Part shown: positions 24,219-32,833 of the stretch, in pieces | Numbering within the stretch: the stretch's first letter is position 1 | How the letters are laid out: the number at the start of each line of letters is the position of its first letter | Assembly: GCF_000239815.1 (NCBI RefSeq) | Contig: NZ_CAFK01000342.1 | Span: 1 to 33,688 of the forward strand | DNA from: Bradyrhizobium sp. STM 3843 | GTDB taxonomy: Bacteria; Pseudomonadota; Alphaproteobacteria; Rhizobiales; Xanthobacteraceae | Length of the DNA: 33,688 bases | Direction of reading: 5' to 3' | Translations under genes and position numbers: made by a program | The notes under the pieces: generated by a model | Told to the model about the DNA's origin: nothing | The model's database searches: none | What the model saw: the letters and a program-made list of their open reading frames with translations, nothing else

Positions 24219-24352
24219 GCCTAAAGCGCGATGAGATTGGGATGAACCGCCATCGCGCTTTAGGTTATTGTTTGAGCATGATCTCCGCGCAAACGCGTTC
24301 CGCGTTTGTCACGAGGGAAAACCGCTTCGCACTTTTCCGGATCATGCTCTAG
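24219..24352. repeat. Structured intergenic repeat with three nested palindromes
   Basis: Three hairpins in 134 bases: CCTAAAGCGCGATG (24220-24233) with CATCGCGCTTTAGG (24251-24264), perfect over 14 bp; CAAACGCG (24290-24297) with CGCGTTTG (24301-24308); and GAGCATGATC (24274-24283) with GATCATGCTC (24340-24349) enclosing the second. The sequence closely resembles a high-copy non-coding repeat I recall from Bradyrhizobium and related Rhizobiales genomes. It lies in a gene-free stretch between a plus-strand gene and a minus-strand gene that converge on it. Confidence 0.75.
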
Positions 24353-24689
24353 CAGCGCGCCAATCATACCAGCTGACGCCGGCCGTCCCGCCATCAATCC
24401 TGCCAATCGAAGACGCGATATCGACCATCGCCGCCGCCACAGCACCGACACGATCGCGCACCTGCGCGCAGCCTGTCTCAAAACGCGACGCCGGACTTGT
24501 CCGGCTTAATGTTTGGAACGCGGCCGGAACGAAACGCGGCCGAATCAGCTGCGACGCGCGGTACGAGACCTGTTCACGGCTAGATGTCGTGCCGAGCTGC
24601 CACGGCCTACCACATAGAGTCCAGGTCGCGCCGATCACGGGCTCGCGACCGGCGACAAAGGTTAATCGCGATGAAGCATCGTCGACGCG
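24353..24689. other. Gene-free stretch after the repeat
   Basis: I see no supported gene or clear structure in these 337 bases. Minus-strand (24342-24638) and plus-strand frames are open but have no ribosome binding site, no domain and an Arg/Ser-rich composition. It may hold decayed coding sequence too worn to identify. Confidence 0.4.
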
Positions 24690-25124
24690 CTAGCTCCACG
24701 GCGTCACGGGCGGCACCTTGTCGGTGGCGGGCGGCATCTCGACCGTCTTGAAATCGGCGGGGCTGACGATCTCCAGATATTCCATGTCGGGCGAGTAATC
24801 GAACAGGTAGTGCACGATGCCCGGCCGCTGGTGGACGACGTCGCCGGCCTGAACGAGAGTCGGCTTGTCCTCGTACATGAAGCGGGCCCAGCCCTTCATC
24901 ATGATCACGATCTGGAAGTCGCAATCATGCCGGTGCCAGCCGGTGCCGTCGGTCGGAGGACAGTCGGGATTGGCCTTCACCAGATGGCAGATCACCTGGC
25001 CGCCAGTTGCATCGGCAATGCCGAGATCGCGGTAAAGGAAGAATTCGCGCAGGCCTCCGCCCGTGTAGTCGGTATCATCAGGCTTCACATGCGAGAACTT
25101 GGACAGCACGGCATGCTGATTCAT
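24690..25124 (-). CDS. Cupin-domain protein
   Basis: A 144-residue single-domain cupin. The metal-binding motif 1 is seen as GTGWHRHDCDFQIVIMMKGWARF (two His plus a Glu/Gln-type position) and motif 2 as AGDVVHQRPGIVHYLFDYSPDMEYLEI. This arrangement suggests a dioxygenase-like or small-molecule-binding cupin; the substrate cannot be told. The start is the ATG at 25124, preceded by GGAGGAGG; the longer frame lies in non-coding sequence. It is in the same orientation as the glutathione S-transferase gene upstream but 286 bp away, with a hairpin between, so separate transcription is likely. Confidence 0.82.
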   Translation of the reverse strand: MNQHAVLSKFSHVKPDDTDYTGGGLREFFLYRDLGIADATGGQVICHLVKANPDCPPTDGTGWHRHDCDFQIVIMMKGWARFMYEDKPTLVQAGDVVHQRPGIVHYLFDYSPDMEYLEIVSPADFKTVEMPPATDKVPPVTPWS

Positions 25125-25343
25125 CACGGCCTCCTCCGGTTGATACACGGGGCCCCGCAGCCGTCGGCGTCCATTTGGATGGGCTGCAGCGGCCACCTCG
25201 CCCGAAAGCCTGTTTTGCTATGCGAAAAGTGCGCCAGCGCCGCGCGCACGCGGCGGTAAGCTTGCGAACCGGCGTGAAGCCGCTGATCGGAGACCGATTT
25301 TGTGTTCGATGATCGCATCGGCCGGTCGGGCCGGCGCGGCCCG

Positions 25344-25368
25344 CGGCCGCGCAGAAAATGCGCGGCCG
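25344..25368 (-). terminator. GC-rich hairpin downstream of the glutathione S-transferase gene
   Basis: CGGCCGCGCA (25344-25353) pairs with TGCGCGGCCG (25359-25368), 10 bp around a GAAAA loop (TTTTC on the minus strand). It lies about 43 bases after the GST stop codon. No T-run follows, so it may only stabilise the transcript end. Confidence 0.45.
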
Positions 25369-25410
25369 GGCACAAAAATGAGCAGGCTTCTGCTCCGCGC
25401 GTAGCCGCGC

Positions 25411-26064
25411 TTAGTATTCGACCTCGAGCTCCTCGATCTCGGCCGGCTCGGCTTTGGCGGCCTCGATCCATTCCTGCATCTCCGGCATCGCCATGATCAT
25501 GTCGGCATAGGCCTGAAGCCGCGGCTCGAGCTTGACGTCATAGGTCACGAAGCGGGTGACGACCGGTGCGTACATCGCGTCCGCCATGGTCCGCTCCCCG
25601 AACAGGAACGGCCCACCCGACAGCTCCAGACACTCGCGCCAGATCGCCGAGATGCGGTCGATATCGGCCTGCGCCCGCGTCCAGATCTTGAAGCCGGGGA
25701 AATGGGCCTTCAGATTGACCGGCAGCGAGGCGCGCAAGGTGGTGAAGCCGGAATGGATTTCGCCACAGATCGAGCGGCAATGGGCGCGCTGGATGCGATC
25801 GGCCGGCAGCAGGCCCGCCTGCGGGAAGGTCTCGTTGAGATAGTCGGCGATCGCCAGCGTGTCCCAGACCGTCGCGCCGTCATGGCGCAGGCACGGCACC
25901 AGGATCGAGGACGACAGCAGCAGGATTTCCGCGCGCGCCGACGGGTCGTCGGGCGCCACGACGATCTCGTCGAAGTCGAGGCCCGCGAATTTGGCGAGCA
26001 GCCAGCCGCGCAACGACCACGACGAATAATTCTTGCTGCTGATCGTCAACGTCGCTTTTGCCAT
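25411..26064 (-). CDS. Glutathione S-transferase family protein
   Basis: A 217-residue cytosolic GST-like protein. The N-terminal thioredoxin-fold domain (about 1-80) begins with the subgroup motif ISSKNYSSWSLRGWLLAKFAGL; the Ser cluster is the likely glutathione-activating site. SSSILVPCLRHDG holds the cis-Pro, and VWDTLAIADYLNETFP gives the glutathione-binding Glu/Ser-like position. The helical C-terminal domain (about 90-210) includes GPFLFGERTMADAMYAPVVTRF, the N-capping box region of the fold. Substrate unknown; roles range from detoxification to thiol maintenance. GAGGG lies upstream of the ATG at 26064. It is divergent from the PHA depolymerase gene, with about 200 bp shared upstream. 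Confidence 0.88.
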   Translation of the reverse strand: MAKATLTISSKNYSSWSLRGWLLAKFAGLDFDEIVVAPDDPSARAEILLLSSSILVPCLRHDGATVWDTLAIADYLNETFPQAGLLPADRIQRAHCRSICGEIHSGFTTLRASLPVNLKAHFPGFKIWTRAQADIDRISAIWRECLELSGGPFLFGERTMADAMYAPVVTRFVTYDVKLEPRLQAYADMIMAMPEMQEWIEAAKAEPAEIEELEVEY

Positions 26065-26268
26065 GCCGCCTACCCTCTTTGTCGTCTTTGGTTCAGGGCC
26101 CGGTGGTCGCCGACCGGCAACCGACCATCGGCGGACGCTGATGAGCGCCCGGAGCCCGATACTCCAGCGATTTCACGCAGCAAGCGACATGCCAGTTTTT
26201 GAGGCAGGACTCCCCGGCTCTGGCTCCGATATTGCATGCAAAGACATGAAGTGACGGACCCTGACCCG

Positions 26269-27489
26269 ATGGCGCTGCTGTATCAAGCCTTTCAGAACCA
26301 CATGGACCTGACCGAGCCCTGGCGCCAGGGGGCCTCGGCCGCGCTGCGTTACCTCAACCTGATCCCGCCCGGCCTTTCCCATCGTGCCTGGCGGCGCCTT
26401 GGCGCGGCGCTGGAGCTGGTCTCGCGCTCCGCGCTGACCTATGCGCGCCCGGCTTATGGGATCGACAGCGTCATGGTGGGCAACCGCGAACTGCCGGTCA
26501 GCGAAGAGGTGACGTTCAAGACGCCATTCGGCTCGCTCTTGCATTTCAAGAAGGACGGCGCGCCCGAGCAGCCGCGCATCCTGCTGGTCGCGCCGATGTC
26601 CGGTCATTTCGCCACGCTGTTGCGCGGCACGGTGAAGACGCTGCTGCAGGACCACGACGTCTACATCACCGACTGGCACAACCCGCGCGACATTCCACGC
26701 GCGCACGGCCGCTTCGGCCTCGACGACTACACCGAGCACCTCATCACCTTCTTAAGCCAGCTCGGGCCGCGCCCGCATATGGTCGCGATCTGCCAGCCCT
26801 CGGTGTCCGCGCTCGCGGCCACCGCCATCATGTGCGAGGACAATCATCCGTCGCGCCCGGCGACGCTGACCCTGATGGCAGGTCCGATCGACACCCGCAT
26901 CCAGCCGACCAAGGTGAACGAATTCGCCAAGAGCAAGCCGATCAAATGGTTCGAGGACCATCTGATCCACTACGTGCCGCTTCAGTGCCAGGGCGCGTTC
27001 CGCAAGGTCTATCCGGGCTTCGTGCAGCTCACCGCCTTCGTGTCGATGAATCTCGAACGGCACGTCAAGCAGCACATGGACCTCGCCAACCATCTCGCCA
27101 AGGGTGAGACCGAGAAAGCCGAGGTGATCAAGACGTTTTATGATGAGTACTTCGCGGTGATGGATCTGCCGGCCGAATTCTATATCGAGACCGTGCGCGA
27201 CGTCTTCCAGGAGCATCTGTTGCCGCAGGGCAAGCTGACCTATCGCGGCCGCACGGTGAATCCGGCCGCGGTCCGCCGCATGGGCCTGATGACGGTCGAG
27301 GGCGAGCGCGACGACATCTGCTCGATCGGGCAGACGCTGGCCGCGCAGGAGCTCTGCACCGGCGTCCGCAACTATCGCCGCGTGCACCACATGCAGGCCG
27401 GCGTCGGCCATTACGGCGTCTTCAGCGGCAAGAAGTGGAACAACGAGATCTATCCGCTGCTGCGCGATTTCGTGCACGTCAATTCGTAA
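26269..27489 (+). CDS. phaZ: Intracellular polyhydroxyalkanoate depolymerase
   Basis: A 406-residue alpha/beta hydrolase that degrades stored polyhydroxybutyrate granules. It matches the intracellular PhaZ family: opening MALLYQAFQNHMDLTEPW, HDVYITDWHNPRD, and the nucleophile in VAICQPSVSA, where Cys175 replaces Ser as in PhaZ1 of Cupriavidus. The other triad members fit its spacing: Asp348 (GERDDIC) and His381 (GVGHYGVFSG), 33 residues apart. No signal peptide is present, consistent with the cytoplasm. I prefer the ATG at 26269 because family proteins begin near the MLYQ motif; the ATG at 26236 is also possible and neither has a strong ribosome binding site. Its 3' end overlaps the convergent AraC gene by 11 bp. 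Confidence 0.92.
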   Translation: MALLYQAFQNHMDLTEPWRQGASAALRYLNLIPPGLSHRAWRRLGAALELVSRSALTYARPAYGIDSVMVGNRELPVSEEVTFKTPFGSLLHFKKDGAPEQPRILLVAPMSGHFATLLRGTVKTLLQDHDVYITDWHNPRDIPRAHGRFGLDDYTEHLITFLSQLGPRPHMVAICQPSVSALAATAIMCEDNHPSRPATLTLMAGPIDTRIQPTKVNEFAKSKPIKWFEDHLIHYVPLQCQGAFRKVYPGFVQLTAFVSMNLERHVKQHMDLANHLAKGETEKAEVIKTFYDEYFAVMDLPAEFYIETVRDVFQEHLLPQGKLTYRGRTVNPAAVRRMGLMTVEGERDDICSIGQTLAAQELCTGVRNYRRVHHMQAGVGHYGVFSGKKWNNEIYPLLRDFVHVNS

Positions 27490-28546
27490 CGGCGGGCCTC
27501 AGCATCGCCGGAGCGCAGGCACGCCGCCGCGTGGCCGATGGCGTCTCCCCGAACTTCGCCTTGTAGGCACCGGCCATGCGGCCGAGATGGGTGAAGCCGA
27601 GATCGAACGCCATATCGATGATGTGCACCTGCGGTGGGGCATTCATCAATCGCGCATTCAGCTGCGCCAGCCTGAGGTCGAGCAGCATCTCCGAAATCGA
27701 GCTGTTGAAATGGCGGCGGAAGCCGCCTTGCAGCGCCCGGATGCCGATGCCGACGTTATCAGCGAGGCGCACGAGGTCCAAAGGCTCCGTCGCATGCGCC
27801 TGCAGATAGTCCCACGCGCGCTGCAACCGGCGCGGCAACGCTTCTGACCGGCCGGAGAACCTCAGGACTGCATCCGACAGGTTGTGAGTTCGGCGAACGA
27901 GCAGGAGGTCGAGCAGCGACTCCCGCCAGTCCGCGGCCGCCACAGCCGACAGGATGCGGTGCGGCCCGATCCGCTCCGCCAGGCCCGCGAGCTCCTGGAT
28001 GCGCGCCGCCAGCATCGATCCGCAGCCTTCGGAGATATCGATTGCGGCATCGAAGGTGATCGGCTGCACCATCTTGCCGGACAAGGCTGCCGCACGCTGC
28101 TCGACAAGCCGGCGGTCGACCAGCAGGATCAGCTGCGCGCAGTGGTCCCAGACCATCTGCGTCGGCAGCGTCGGCGACAGCAGCGAGGCGACCTGCGGAT
28201 GGCTCTCGATCTCACGCGATCCTGCCCGGATACGCGCCGCGCCCGACAGGGGGAGCTGCACCAGGAAGAAGCGCTCGAGGCAGCCGGGGTCGATGGTGAC
28301 GACACCGCCATAGGCCACGTAGTTGATCGAGAAGCCGTCAAATGCCGCGCAATTGTGCACCGCGCCGAAGTGCTGGGCCGCCCGATCGACCGGCTGCAGC
28401 CGATGCGGGCAGAAGATGCGCCCGATCTGTTCGGCCGCCTCGTCGATTTCAGTTGTTGCAACGCGACAGAACTCCGGGAGTCGCGGGCTTGCGAACCTGT
28501 TATCAGATCGATGCGCACCCGCTTCTGCAGACAACATCGCCGCCAT
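27479..28546 (-). CDS. AraC-family regulator
   Basis: A 355-residue regulator. The N-terminal 200 residues match the AraC-binding-like sensor domain (for example INYVAYGGVVTIDPGCLERFFLVQLPLSGAARI). The C-terminal AraC double helix-turn-helix occupies about 240-345 (EPLDLVRLADNVGIGIRALQGGFRRHF; then HIIDMAFDLGFTHLGRMAGAYKAKFGETP). Similar proteins often regulate aromatic or small-molecule catabolism, such as the alkane or toluate types. It is convergent with and slightly overlaps phaZ and is divergent from the cupin gene at 28670, which with the flavin monooxygenase is a plausible target (inference). GAGAGG precedes the ATG at 28546. Confidence 0.88.
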   Translation of the reverse strand: MAAMLSAEAGAHRSDNRFASPRLPEFCRVATTEIDEAAEQIGRIFCPHRLQPVDRAAQHFGAVHNCAAFDGFSINYVAYGGVVTIDPGCLERFFLVQLPLSGAARIRAGSREIESHPQVASLLSPTLPTQMVWDHCAQLILLVDRRLVEQRAAALSGKMVQPITFDAAIDISEGCGSMLAARIQELAGLAERIGPHRILSAVAAADWRESLLDLLLVRRTHNLSDAVLRFSGRSEALPRRLQRAWDYLQAHATEPLDLVRLADNVGIGIRALQGGFRRHFNSSISEMLLDLRLAQLNARLMNAPPQVHIIDMAFDLGFTHLGRMAGAYKAKFGETPSATRRRACAPAMLRPAVTN

Positions 28547-28669
28547 CGCCTCTCACACGATCGTTTTAAGCCTATAATAATTAGCCGGCGTGGTCGAGGG
28601 ATTCGTTTTCCGGATAGACAGCACGCCAACACCGTCCGATCCTTCAGCCGTGCATGAGGGAGACGAGCC
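28547..28669. promoter_or_regulatory. Divergent promoter region of AraC and cupin genes
   Basis: In 123 bases there is an AT-rich core, TTTTAAGCCTATAATAATTA (28564-28583), containing a perfect TATAAT (28573-28578). No good -35 box lies 16-18 bases from it in either direction, as expected where an AraC activator is needed. The strand it serves is not certain. Confidence 0.4.
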
Positions 28670-29119
28670 ATGACACCACTGGAGAAAGGCATCACGGCGG
28701 CCGGCACCGGCTATGGCGGCAAGAGCTGGAACATCCTGGGCCAGCTCTATTTTCCGAAGGCCATCACCGATTCCACCTTCGCCTTCGAGACCAACAGCGA
28801 GCCCGGGCAGTTCGTCCCGGTCCATGTCCATCCCACGCAGGACGAGTTCATCCTGGTGCAGGAGGGCGTCCTCGATCTCAAGCTCGACGGTGTCTGGGTC
28901 AAGGCCCATGCCGGCGACCTGGTCCGGATGCCGCGCGGCATTCCGCACGGCTATTTCAACAAGTCTGACAAGCCGGCCCGCGCGCTGTTCTGGGTGTCGC
29001 CGATGCAGAAGCTGGAGGCGCTGTTCAACAGGCTGCATGATCTCACCGACCCGGCCGAGGTCGTCAAGATCTCGGCCGAACACGAGGTCGATTTCCTGCC
29101 GCCCGAGGCCAACGATTAG
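28670..29119 (+). CDS. Cupin-domain protein (quercetin-dioxygenase-like)
   Basis: A 149-residue single cupin. Motif 1 is PVHVHPTQDEFILVQEGVLDL, with the metal-binding His-x-His and Glu; motif 2 is AGDLVRMPRGIPHGYFN with the last His. These match the quercetin-dioxygenase-like cupin group, but small cupins of this kind also include isomerases and binding proteins. GGGAG lies upstream of the ATG. It is divergent from the AraC regulator and lies 267 bp before the flavin monooxygenase on the same strand; the three may form a regulated catabolic unit. Confidence 0.85.
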   Translation: MTPLEKGITAAGTGYGGKSWNILGQLYFPKAITDSTFAFETNSEPGQFVPVHVHPTQDEFILVQEGVLDLKLDGVWVKAHAGDLVRMPRGIPHGYFNKSDKPARALFWVSPMQKLEALFNRLHDLTDPAEVVKISAEHEVDFLPPEAND

Positions 29120-29386
29120 CCGACGACGACGCGCTGCGATCGACCTTGGGGACACGACGTCCAGGTCGATTGCAGGCGTAACCAAACTTACGTCCACGTG
29201 ATGAAGGCAAGCGGCTAATAGGCCGCAGCCCGCATCTGGTGCGGCACGCCCTGCCCGTCCAGGCGGACGGGGACGGCCGCAAGCTTCGGTCGCGCCGGGT
29301 GGCCTCCGCAGTGCAAATCTCCACCTGCAGCCGCGCGGCAGACGAACGCTGCCAGCGGCCGGCTGCCTTCGATGAGGGTACCTGCC

Positions 29387-30880
29387 ATGATCATTCGGAA
29401 GAACGTGTGCGTGATCGGTGCCGGGGTCTCCGGTCTTGCGGCGGCGAAGGCGTTTTCAAAGCGCGGCCACAACGTCACCATCATCGAGAGAAGCGGCGAT
29501 CTCGGCGGCGTCTGGGAGCCGGCGCGCTCCTATCCGGACGTGCAGACCCAGAGCCCGAAAGAGCTCTACCGCTACACCGACAAGGCGATGCCGGAGTCGT
29601 ATCCGGAATGGCCCAAAGGGCCGCAGGTCCATGCCTATCTCGCCGACTATGCGCGAGACCACGGCCTCGATCGCATGCTGCGGCTGAACACCACCGTCCT
29701 GGCCATGCACCGCCGCACCGACGGCAAGCCGGGCTGGACACTCGATCTCGCGGCCAAGGGCGGAGAGAACAGCCGCGAGGATTTCGACTTCGTCGCCATC
29801 TGCATCGGCCAGTTCAACGAACCGCAAACCTTGAGCCTTCCCGGCGAGGAGAGCTTCAAGGCCGCAGGCGGCCAGGTCCTGCATTCGTCACACTACAATG
29901 ACGCGGCCCTCGCCAGGGGCCGCAAGGTCGTAGTGCTCGGCGGTTCGAAGTCGGCAACCGACATCGCGGTGAATGCGGTGAAGTCTGGCGCGCGCGAGGT
30001 CACAATCATCTATCGCGAGCCGGTCTGGCGCATCCCCTATTTCATCGGCGGGCTGATCAACTTCAAGCGCATCCTCTACATCCGCGCACAGGAGCAGATG
30101 TTCGCAAGCTGGGGCATCGGACCACTCGCGCGGCTTGCGCATGTGATCGCCAAACCCCTCGTCTGGGCCAATTGGCGCGGCCTGGAAACTCTGCTCAAGG
30201 CGCAGCTGAAGCTTGAGAAATGCAAGATGGTCCCCAAGGAGCCGATCGAGGTCGGCATCAACTGCTCGGTGCCGATCGCAACGCCTGATTTCTTCCCGAT
30301 GGTAGCGGACGGTCGGATCAAGGCCATCCAAGGCACGTTCGACCATTACGAACCGAACACGATCGTGACGAGCGGCGGCGAGCGCGTGTCGGCTGACCTG
30401 GCCGTGCTCGCGATCGGCTACAAACTCGGCGTGCCGTTCCTCTCCGATGCGGATCGCGCCAAGCTCGTCGACGCCGACGGACAATATCGCCTGTATCGGC
30501 TGATCGCCAATCCGGACCTGCCCGATCTCGGTTTCGTCGGCTTCAACTCCAGTTTCTGCACCGTGCTGTGTGCCGACATGGCGGCGAACTGGCTGGTGCG
30601 CTACGCGGATCGGCAACTGGCGCGGCAGCCGAGCGACCGCGAAATGCGCGACAACATCGAGATGATGCTGCATTTCAAGCGCGTCGAGCGGCCTGCGGCG
30701 GGAGTCTATAGCGGCCTCTGCGTGGCGCCATATCATTTCAAGCATTTCGACGAGCTGCTGGCCGATATCGGTACCGCCAAGCGGCACCGCAATCCGCTGG
30801 CCGAGATGTTCGCTCCGCCCAATGCCGACGCCTATGCTGCGTATCTCGCGTCGGCGCCCGACTACCGGGTCAATGCATGA
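29387..30880 (+). CDS. Flavin-containing monooxygenase
   Basis: A 497-residue NAD(P)H-dependent flavin monooxygenase of the FMO/Baeyer-Villiger superfamily. The FAD-binding Rossmann motif is GAGVSG (residues 11-16), with ERSGDLGGVWEPA after it. The fingerprint F-x-G-x3-H-x3-Y appears in variant form near 158-170 (GQVLHSSHYND). A second nucleotide-binding loop, VVLGGSKSATDIA, binds NADPH; it has G-G-S-K-S-A rather than G-x-G-x-x-G. ELAVLAIGYKLG-like DLAVLAIGYKLGVPFL matches the second ATG/FMO region. Substrate (N-, S- or ketone oxygenation) cannot be told. I choose the ATG at 29387, with AGGG nine bases upstream, over the one five codons earlier. A cupin gene precedes it. Confidence 0.88.
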   Translation: MIIRKNVCVIGAGVSGLAAAKAFSKRGHNVTIIERSGDLGGVWEPARSYPDVQTQSPKELYRYTDKAMPESYPEWPKGPQVHAYLADYARDHGLDRMLRLNTTVLAMHRRTDGKPGWTLDLAAKGGENSREDFDFVAICIGQFNEPQTLSLPGEESFKAAGGQVLHSSHYNDAALARGRKVVVLGGSKSATDIAVNAVKSGAREVTIIYREPVWRIPYFIGGLINFKRILYIRAQEQMFASWGIGPLARLAHVIAKPLVWANWRGLETLLKAQLKLEKCKMVPKEPIEVGINCSVPIATPDFFPMVADGRIKAIQGTFDHYEPNTIVTSGGERVSADLAVLAIGYKLGVPFLSDADRAKLVDADGQYRLYRLIANPDLPDLGFVGFNSSFCTVLCADMAANWLVRYADRQLARQPSDREMRDNIEMMLHFKRVERPAAGVYSGLCVAPYHFKHFDELLADIGTAKRHRNPLAEMFAPPNADAYAAYLASAPDYRVNA

Positions 30881-31082
30881 CAATGGATGGCCAATTCGGC
30901 GAGCGCTGCGCTGGAATCCGGTTGCAGTTCGCCGATCGCGGCAAGTCATGGGCGATTTGATAGGACAAACTGCAAGGCTGACGTCCAAATCCACCCTGGT
31001 TCTTTCCCGAGAAGCGGGCTATGCAAATTGCGCGGCGCGATCAATGAACCGCACAGAATGCTTGTCCTCGGGAGGATCCCAG

Positions 31083-31877
31083 ATGAAATCACCGGTCCGC
31101 TTCCGCGCCCTCGTGCTTGGATTTGCCACTGCGGTTGCCTTCGGCACCATGGCGAGCGCCGCGGAGGTGCATGTGATGATCTCGGGCGGGCTGACCGCAG
31201 CCTTCAAGGCGCTGGCGCCGGAGTTCGAGCGCACCACCGGCAACAAGGTCACCGTCGCTTACGGGCCGTCGATGGGCACCACGGTCAATGCGATCCCGGT
31301 GCGGCTGGAACGCGGCGAGCCGGCCGATGTGCTGATCATGGTCGGTTACGCGCTCGGCGATCTCATTGACAAGGGCAAGGTGGCCGCCGACAGCCGTGTC
31401 GATCTGGTGAAGTCGCCGATCGGCGTCGCGGTCAAATCCGGCACGCCCCATCCCGACATTTCGACCGCTGACGCCGTCAAGCGCGCCCTGCTGGCGGCGA
31501 AAACGATCGCCTATTCCGACAGCGCCAGCGGCGTCTACGTCTCGACCGAGATGTTCGACAGGCTCGGTATCAAGGACGCGATGAAGGATAAGGCGCGGAT
31601 GATCCCGGCCACACCGGTCGGCGAGATCGTCGCCCATGGCGAGGCCGAGATCGGCTTTCAGCAGATCAGCGAGCTGAAGCCGGTGACGGGCATCGATATC
31701 GTCGGCCCGTTGCCGGATGAGCTGCAGAAGATCACGGTCTTCTCGGCCGGCATCGCCACCTCCTCGAAAGAGCCGGAAGCCGGCAAGGCGCTGATCAAAT
31801 TTCTGACCTCGCCGGCTGCCCGCGACGTGATCGTCAAGAGTGGGCTCGATCCGATCACACCCGCCGCCGGGCACTGA
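31083..31877 (+). CDS. Periplasmic binding protein, ModA-like
   Basis: A 264-residue periplasmic binding protein with signal peptide (about 1-27, ending MASAAEV). It resembles the molybdate-binding ModA family and related type-2 proteins: SGGLTAAFKALAPEFERTTGNKVTVAYGPSMGTTVNAIPVRLERGEPADVLIMVG, then ADSRVDLVKSPIGVAVKSG and KTIAYSDSASGVYVSTEMFDRLG. No ModB or ModC gene is adjacent, so the ligand may be molybdate, another oxyanion or an organic solute. The ATG at 31083 has GGGAGG upstream and directly begins the signal peptide. The stop codon abuts that of the next, convergent gene, with the TGA and TCA forming TGATCA. Confidence 0.82.
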   Translation: MKSPVRFRALVLGFATAVAFGTMASAAEVHVMISGGLTAAFKALAPEFERTTGNKVTVAYGPSMGTTVNAIPVRLERGEPADVLIMVGYALGDLIDKGKVAADSRVDLVKSPIGVAVKSGTPHPDISTADAVKRALLAAKTIAYSDSASGVYVSTEMFDRLGIKDAMKDKARMIPATPVGEIVAHGEAEIGFQQISELKPVTGIDIVGPLPDELQKITVFSAGIATSSKEPEAGKALIKFLTSPAARDVIVKSGLDPITPAAGH

Positions 31878-32678
31878 TCACTGCGTGCGCAGCGGTGCGT
31901 CCTTCAGCCCGTTGTCGTCGAAGGCCTTGCGCAGTGCCCCGTTCGACTTGGCGTCGGTCATGAACTTGGTCACGAAGGCAAGCGCCTGGGGATGCTTCGG
32001 CGGCACGGCCACGGCCGTCGACGTCTTGGCGAAGGTCTCGTCGAGCACCTTCGTGCCCGGGAGCTTTTTCGCCATTTCGTTGAGCTGATCGCGCGACAGC
32101 GCGAAGGCGTCGACCTCACCTGCGGCGAGCAGGCTGAACGCTTCATCATAGGTCTTGAAGACCGTCACCTTCGCCTTCTTCAGATGCGCCTTCGCGCTGC
32201 GCAGGGTCGTGGTGTCCTCGATCGCTGCGACCTCGGTGCCGTCCTGGTCGAGTGTCGCGAAATTGGTCACGGTCGAACCCGACCTGATGATGTAGGTCGC
32301 ATCGGCGATGTCGTAGATCGGGCCGAACGTCAGCTTGCCGTCGCGCTCGGCGTCTTTCGGCAGGAAGGCGACATCCCAGCCACCTTTGGCGCCCGCATCG
32401 GTGATCTCGCCCGAATTGTGATACTCGACATATTCGACCGGGACGCCGACCTGTGCAGCCATCGCCTTGCCGAGATCGACCGGAACGCCGGCGTAGCCGT
32501 TCTCCATCCGCGTGCACCAGAACGCACCGCCGGCCGTACTGGTCGCGATCGCGACCCGCAACTTGCCCGTCGGGGCGATCTCGTCCTTCAAGCTCGCAGC
32601 ATATGCGCCGTTCGTTGCCGCCACCACGGCAGCAAACGCCAAGACCGCAGCGCCTAGGCCGCGCCACTTCAACAACAT
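31878..32678 (-). CDS. Amino-acid-type ABC transporter substrate-binding protein (SBP_bac_3)
   Basis: A 266-residue periplasmic binding protein of the polar amino acid group. The signal peptide spans about 1-27 (ending NGAYA), followed by the typical opening ASLKDEIAPTGKLRVAIATS. The core has GYAGVPVDLGKAMAAQVGVPVEYVEYHNSGEITD, WDVAFLPKDAERDGKLTFGPIYDIADATYIIRSGS and KKAKVTVFKTYDEAFSLLAAGEVDAFAL. It lacks a permease and ATPase neighbour, so it is an orphan. The start at 32678 is fixed by GGGAGAGG upstream. It ends at the exact base after the convergent binding-protein gene, so they share no terminator. Confidence 0.87.
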   Translation of the reverse strand: MLLKWRGLGAAVLAFAAVVAATNGAYAASLKDEIAPTGKLRVAIATSTAGGAFWCTRMENGYAGVPVDLGKAMAAQVGVPVEYVEYHNSGEITDAGAKGGWDVAFLPKDAERDGKLTFGPIYDIADATYIIRSGSTVTNFATLDQDGTEVAAIEDTTTLRSAKAHLKKAKVTVFKTYDEAFSLLAAGEVDAFALSRDQLNEMAKKLPGTKVLDETFAKTSTAVAVPPKHPQALAFVTKFMTDAKSNGALRKAFDDNGLKDAPLRTQ

Positions 32679-32761
32679 GGCCTCTCCCATCAGTTTGCAC
32701 GGTGGAAACACACCGTCCACCATGGCGAGGGCCTCGTTAAATACAAATTACTTCGGCGACG

Positions 32762-32797
32762 TAAAGGCAAAAGCAACGCGCAGAATCTGCGCGTTGC
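32762..32797 (-). terminator. Strong rho-independent terminator after the Cys-containing peptide gene
   Basis: GCAACGCGCAGA and TCTGCGCGTTGC form a perfect inverted repeat with a single central base (32773-32797), in practice a 10-bp stem and 5-base loop. On the minus strand it is followed by TTTTGCCTTT. It lies about 37 bases past the stop codon. Confidence 0.85.
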
Positions 32798-32833
32798 CAT
32801 CTCGAATTCAAATCAACCGATGCAGAAATTCGA

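Noticed and set aside
24342..24638. Minus-strand open frame of 98 codons in the gap after the repeat
   Set aside because: No ribosome binding site, overlaps the repeat end and has no recognisable domain; at best a relic.
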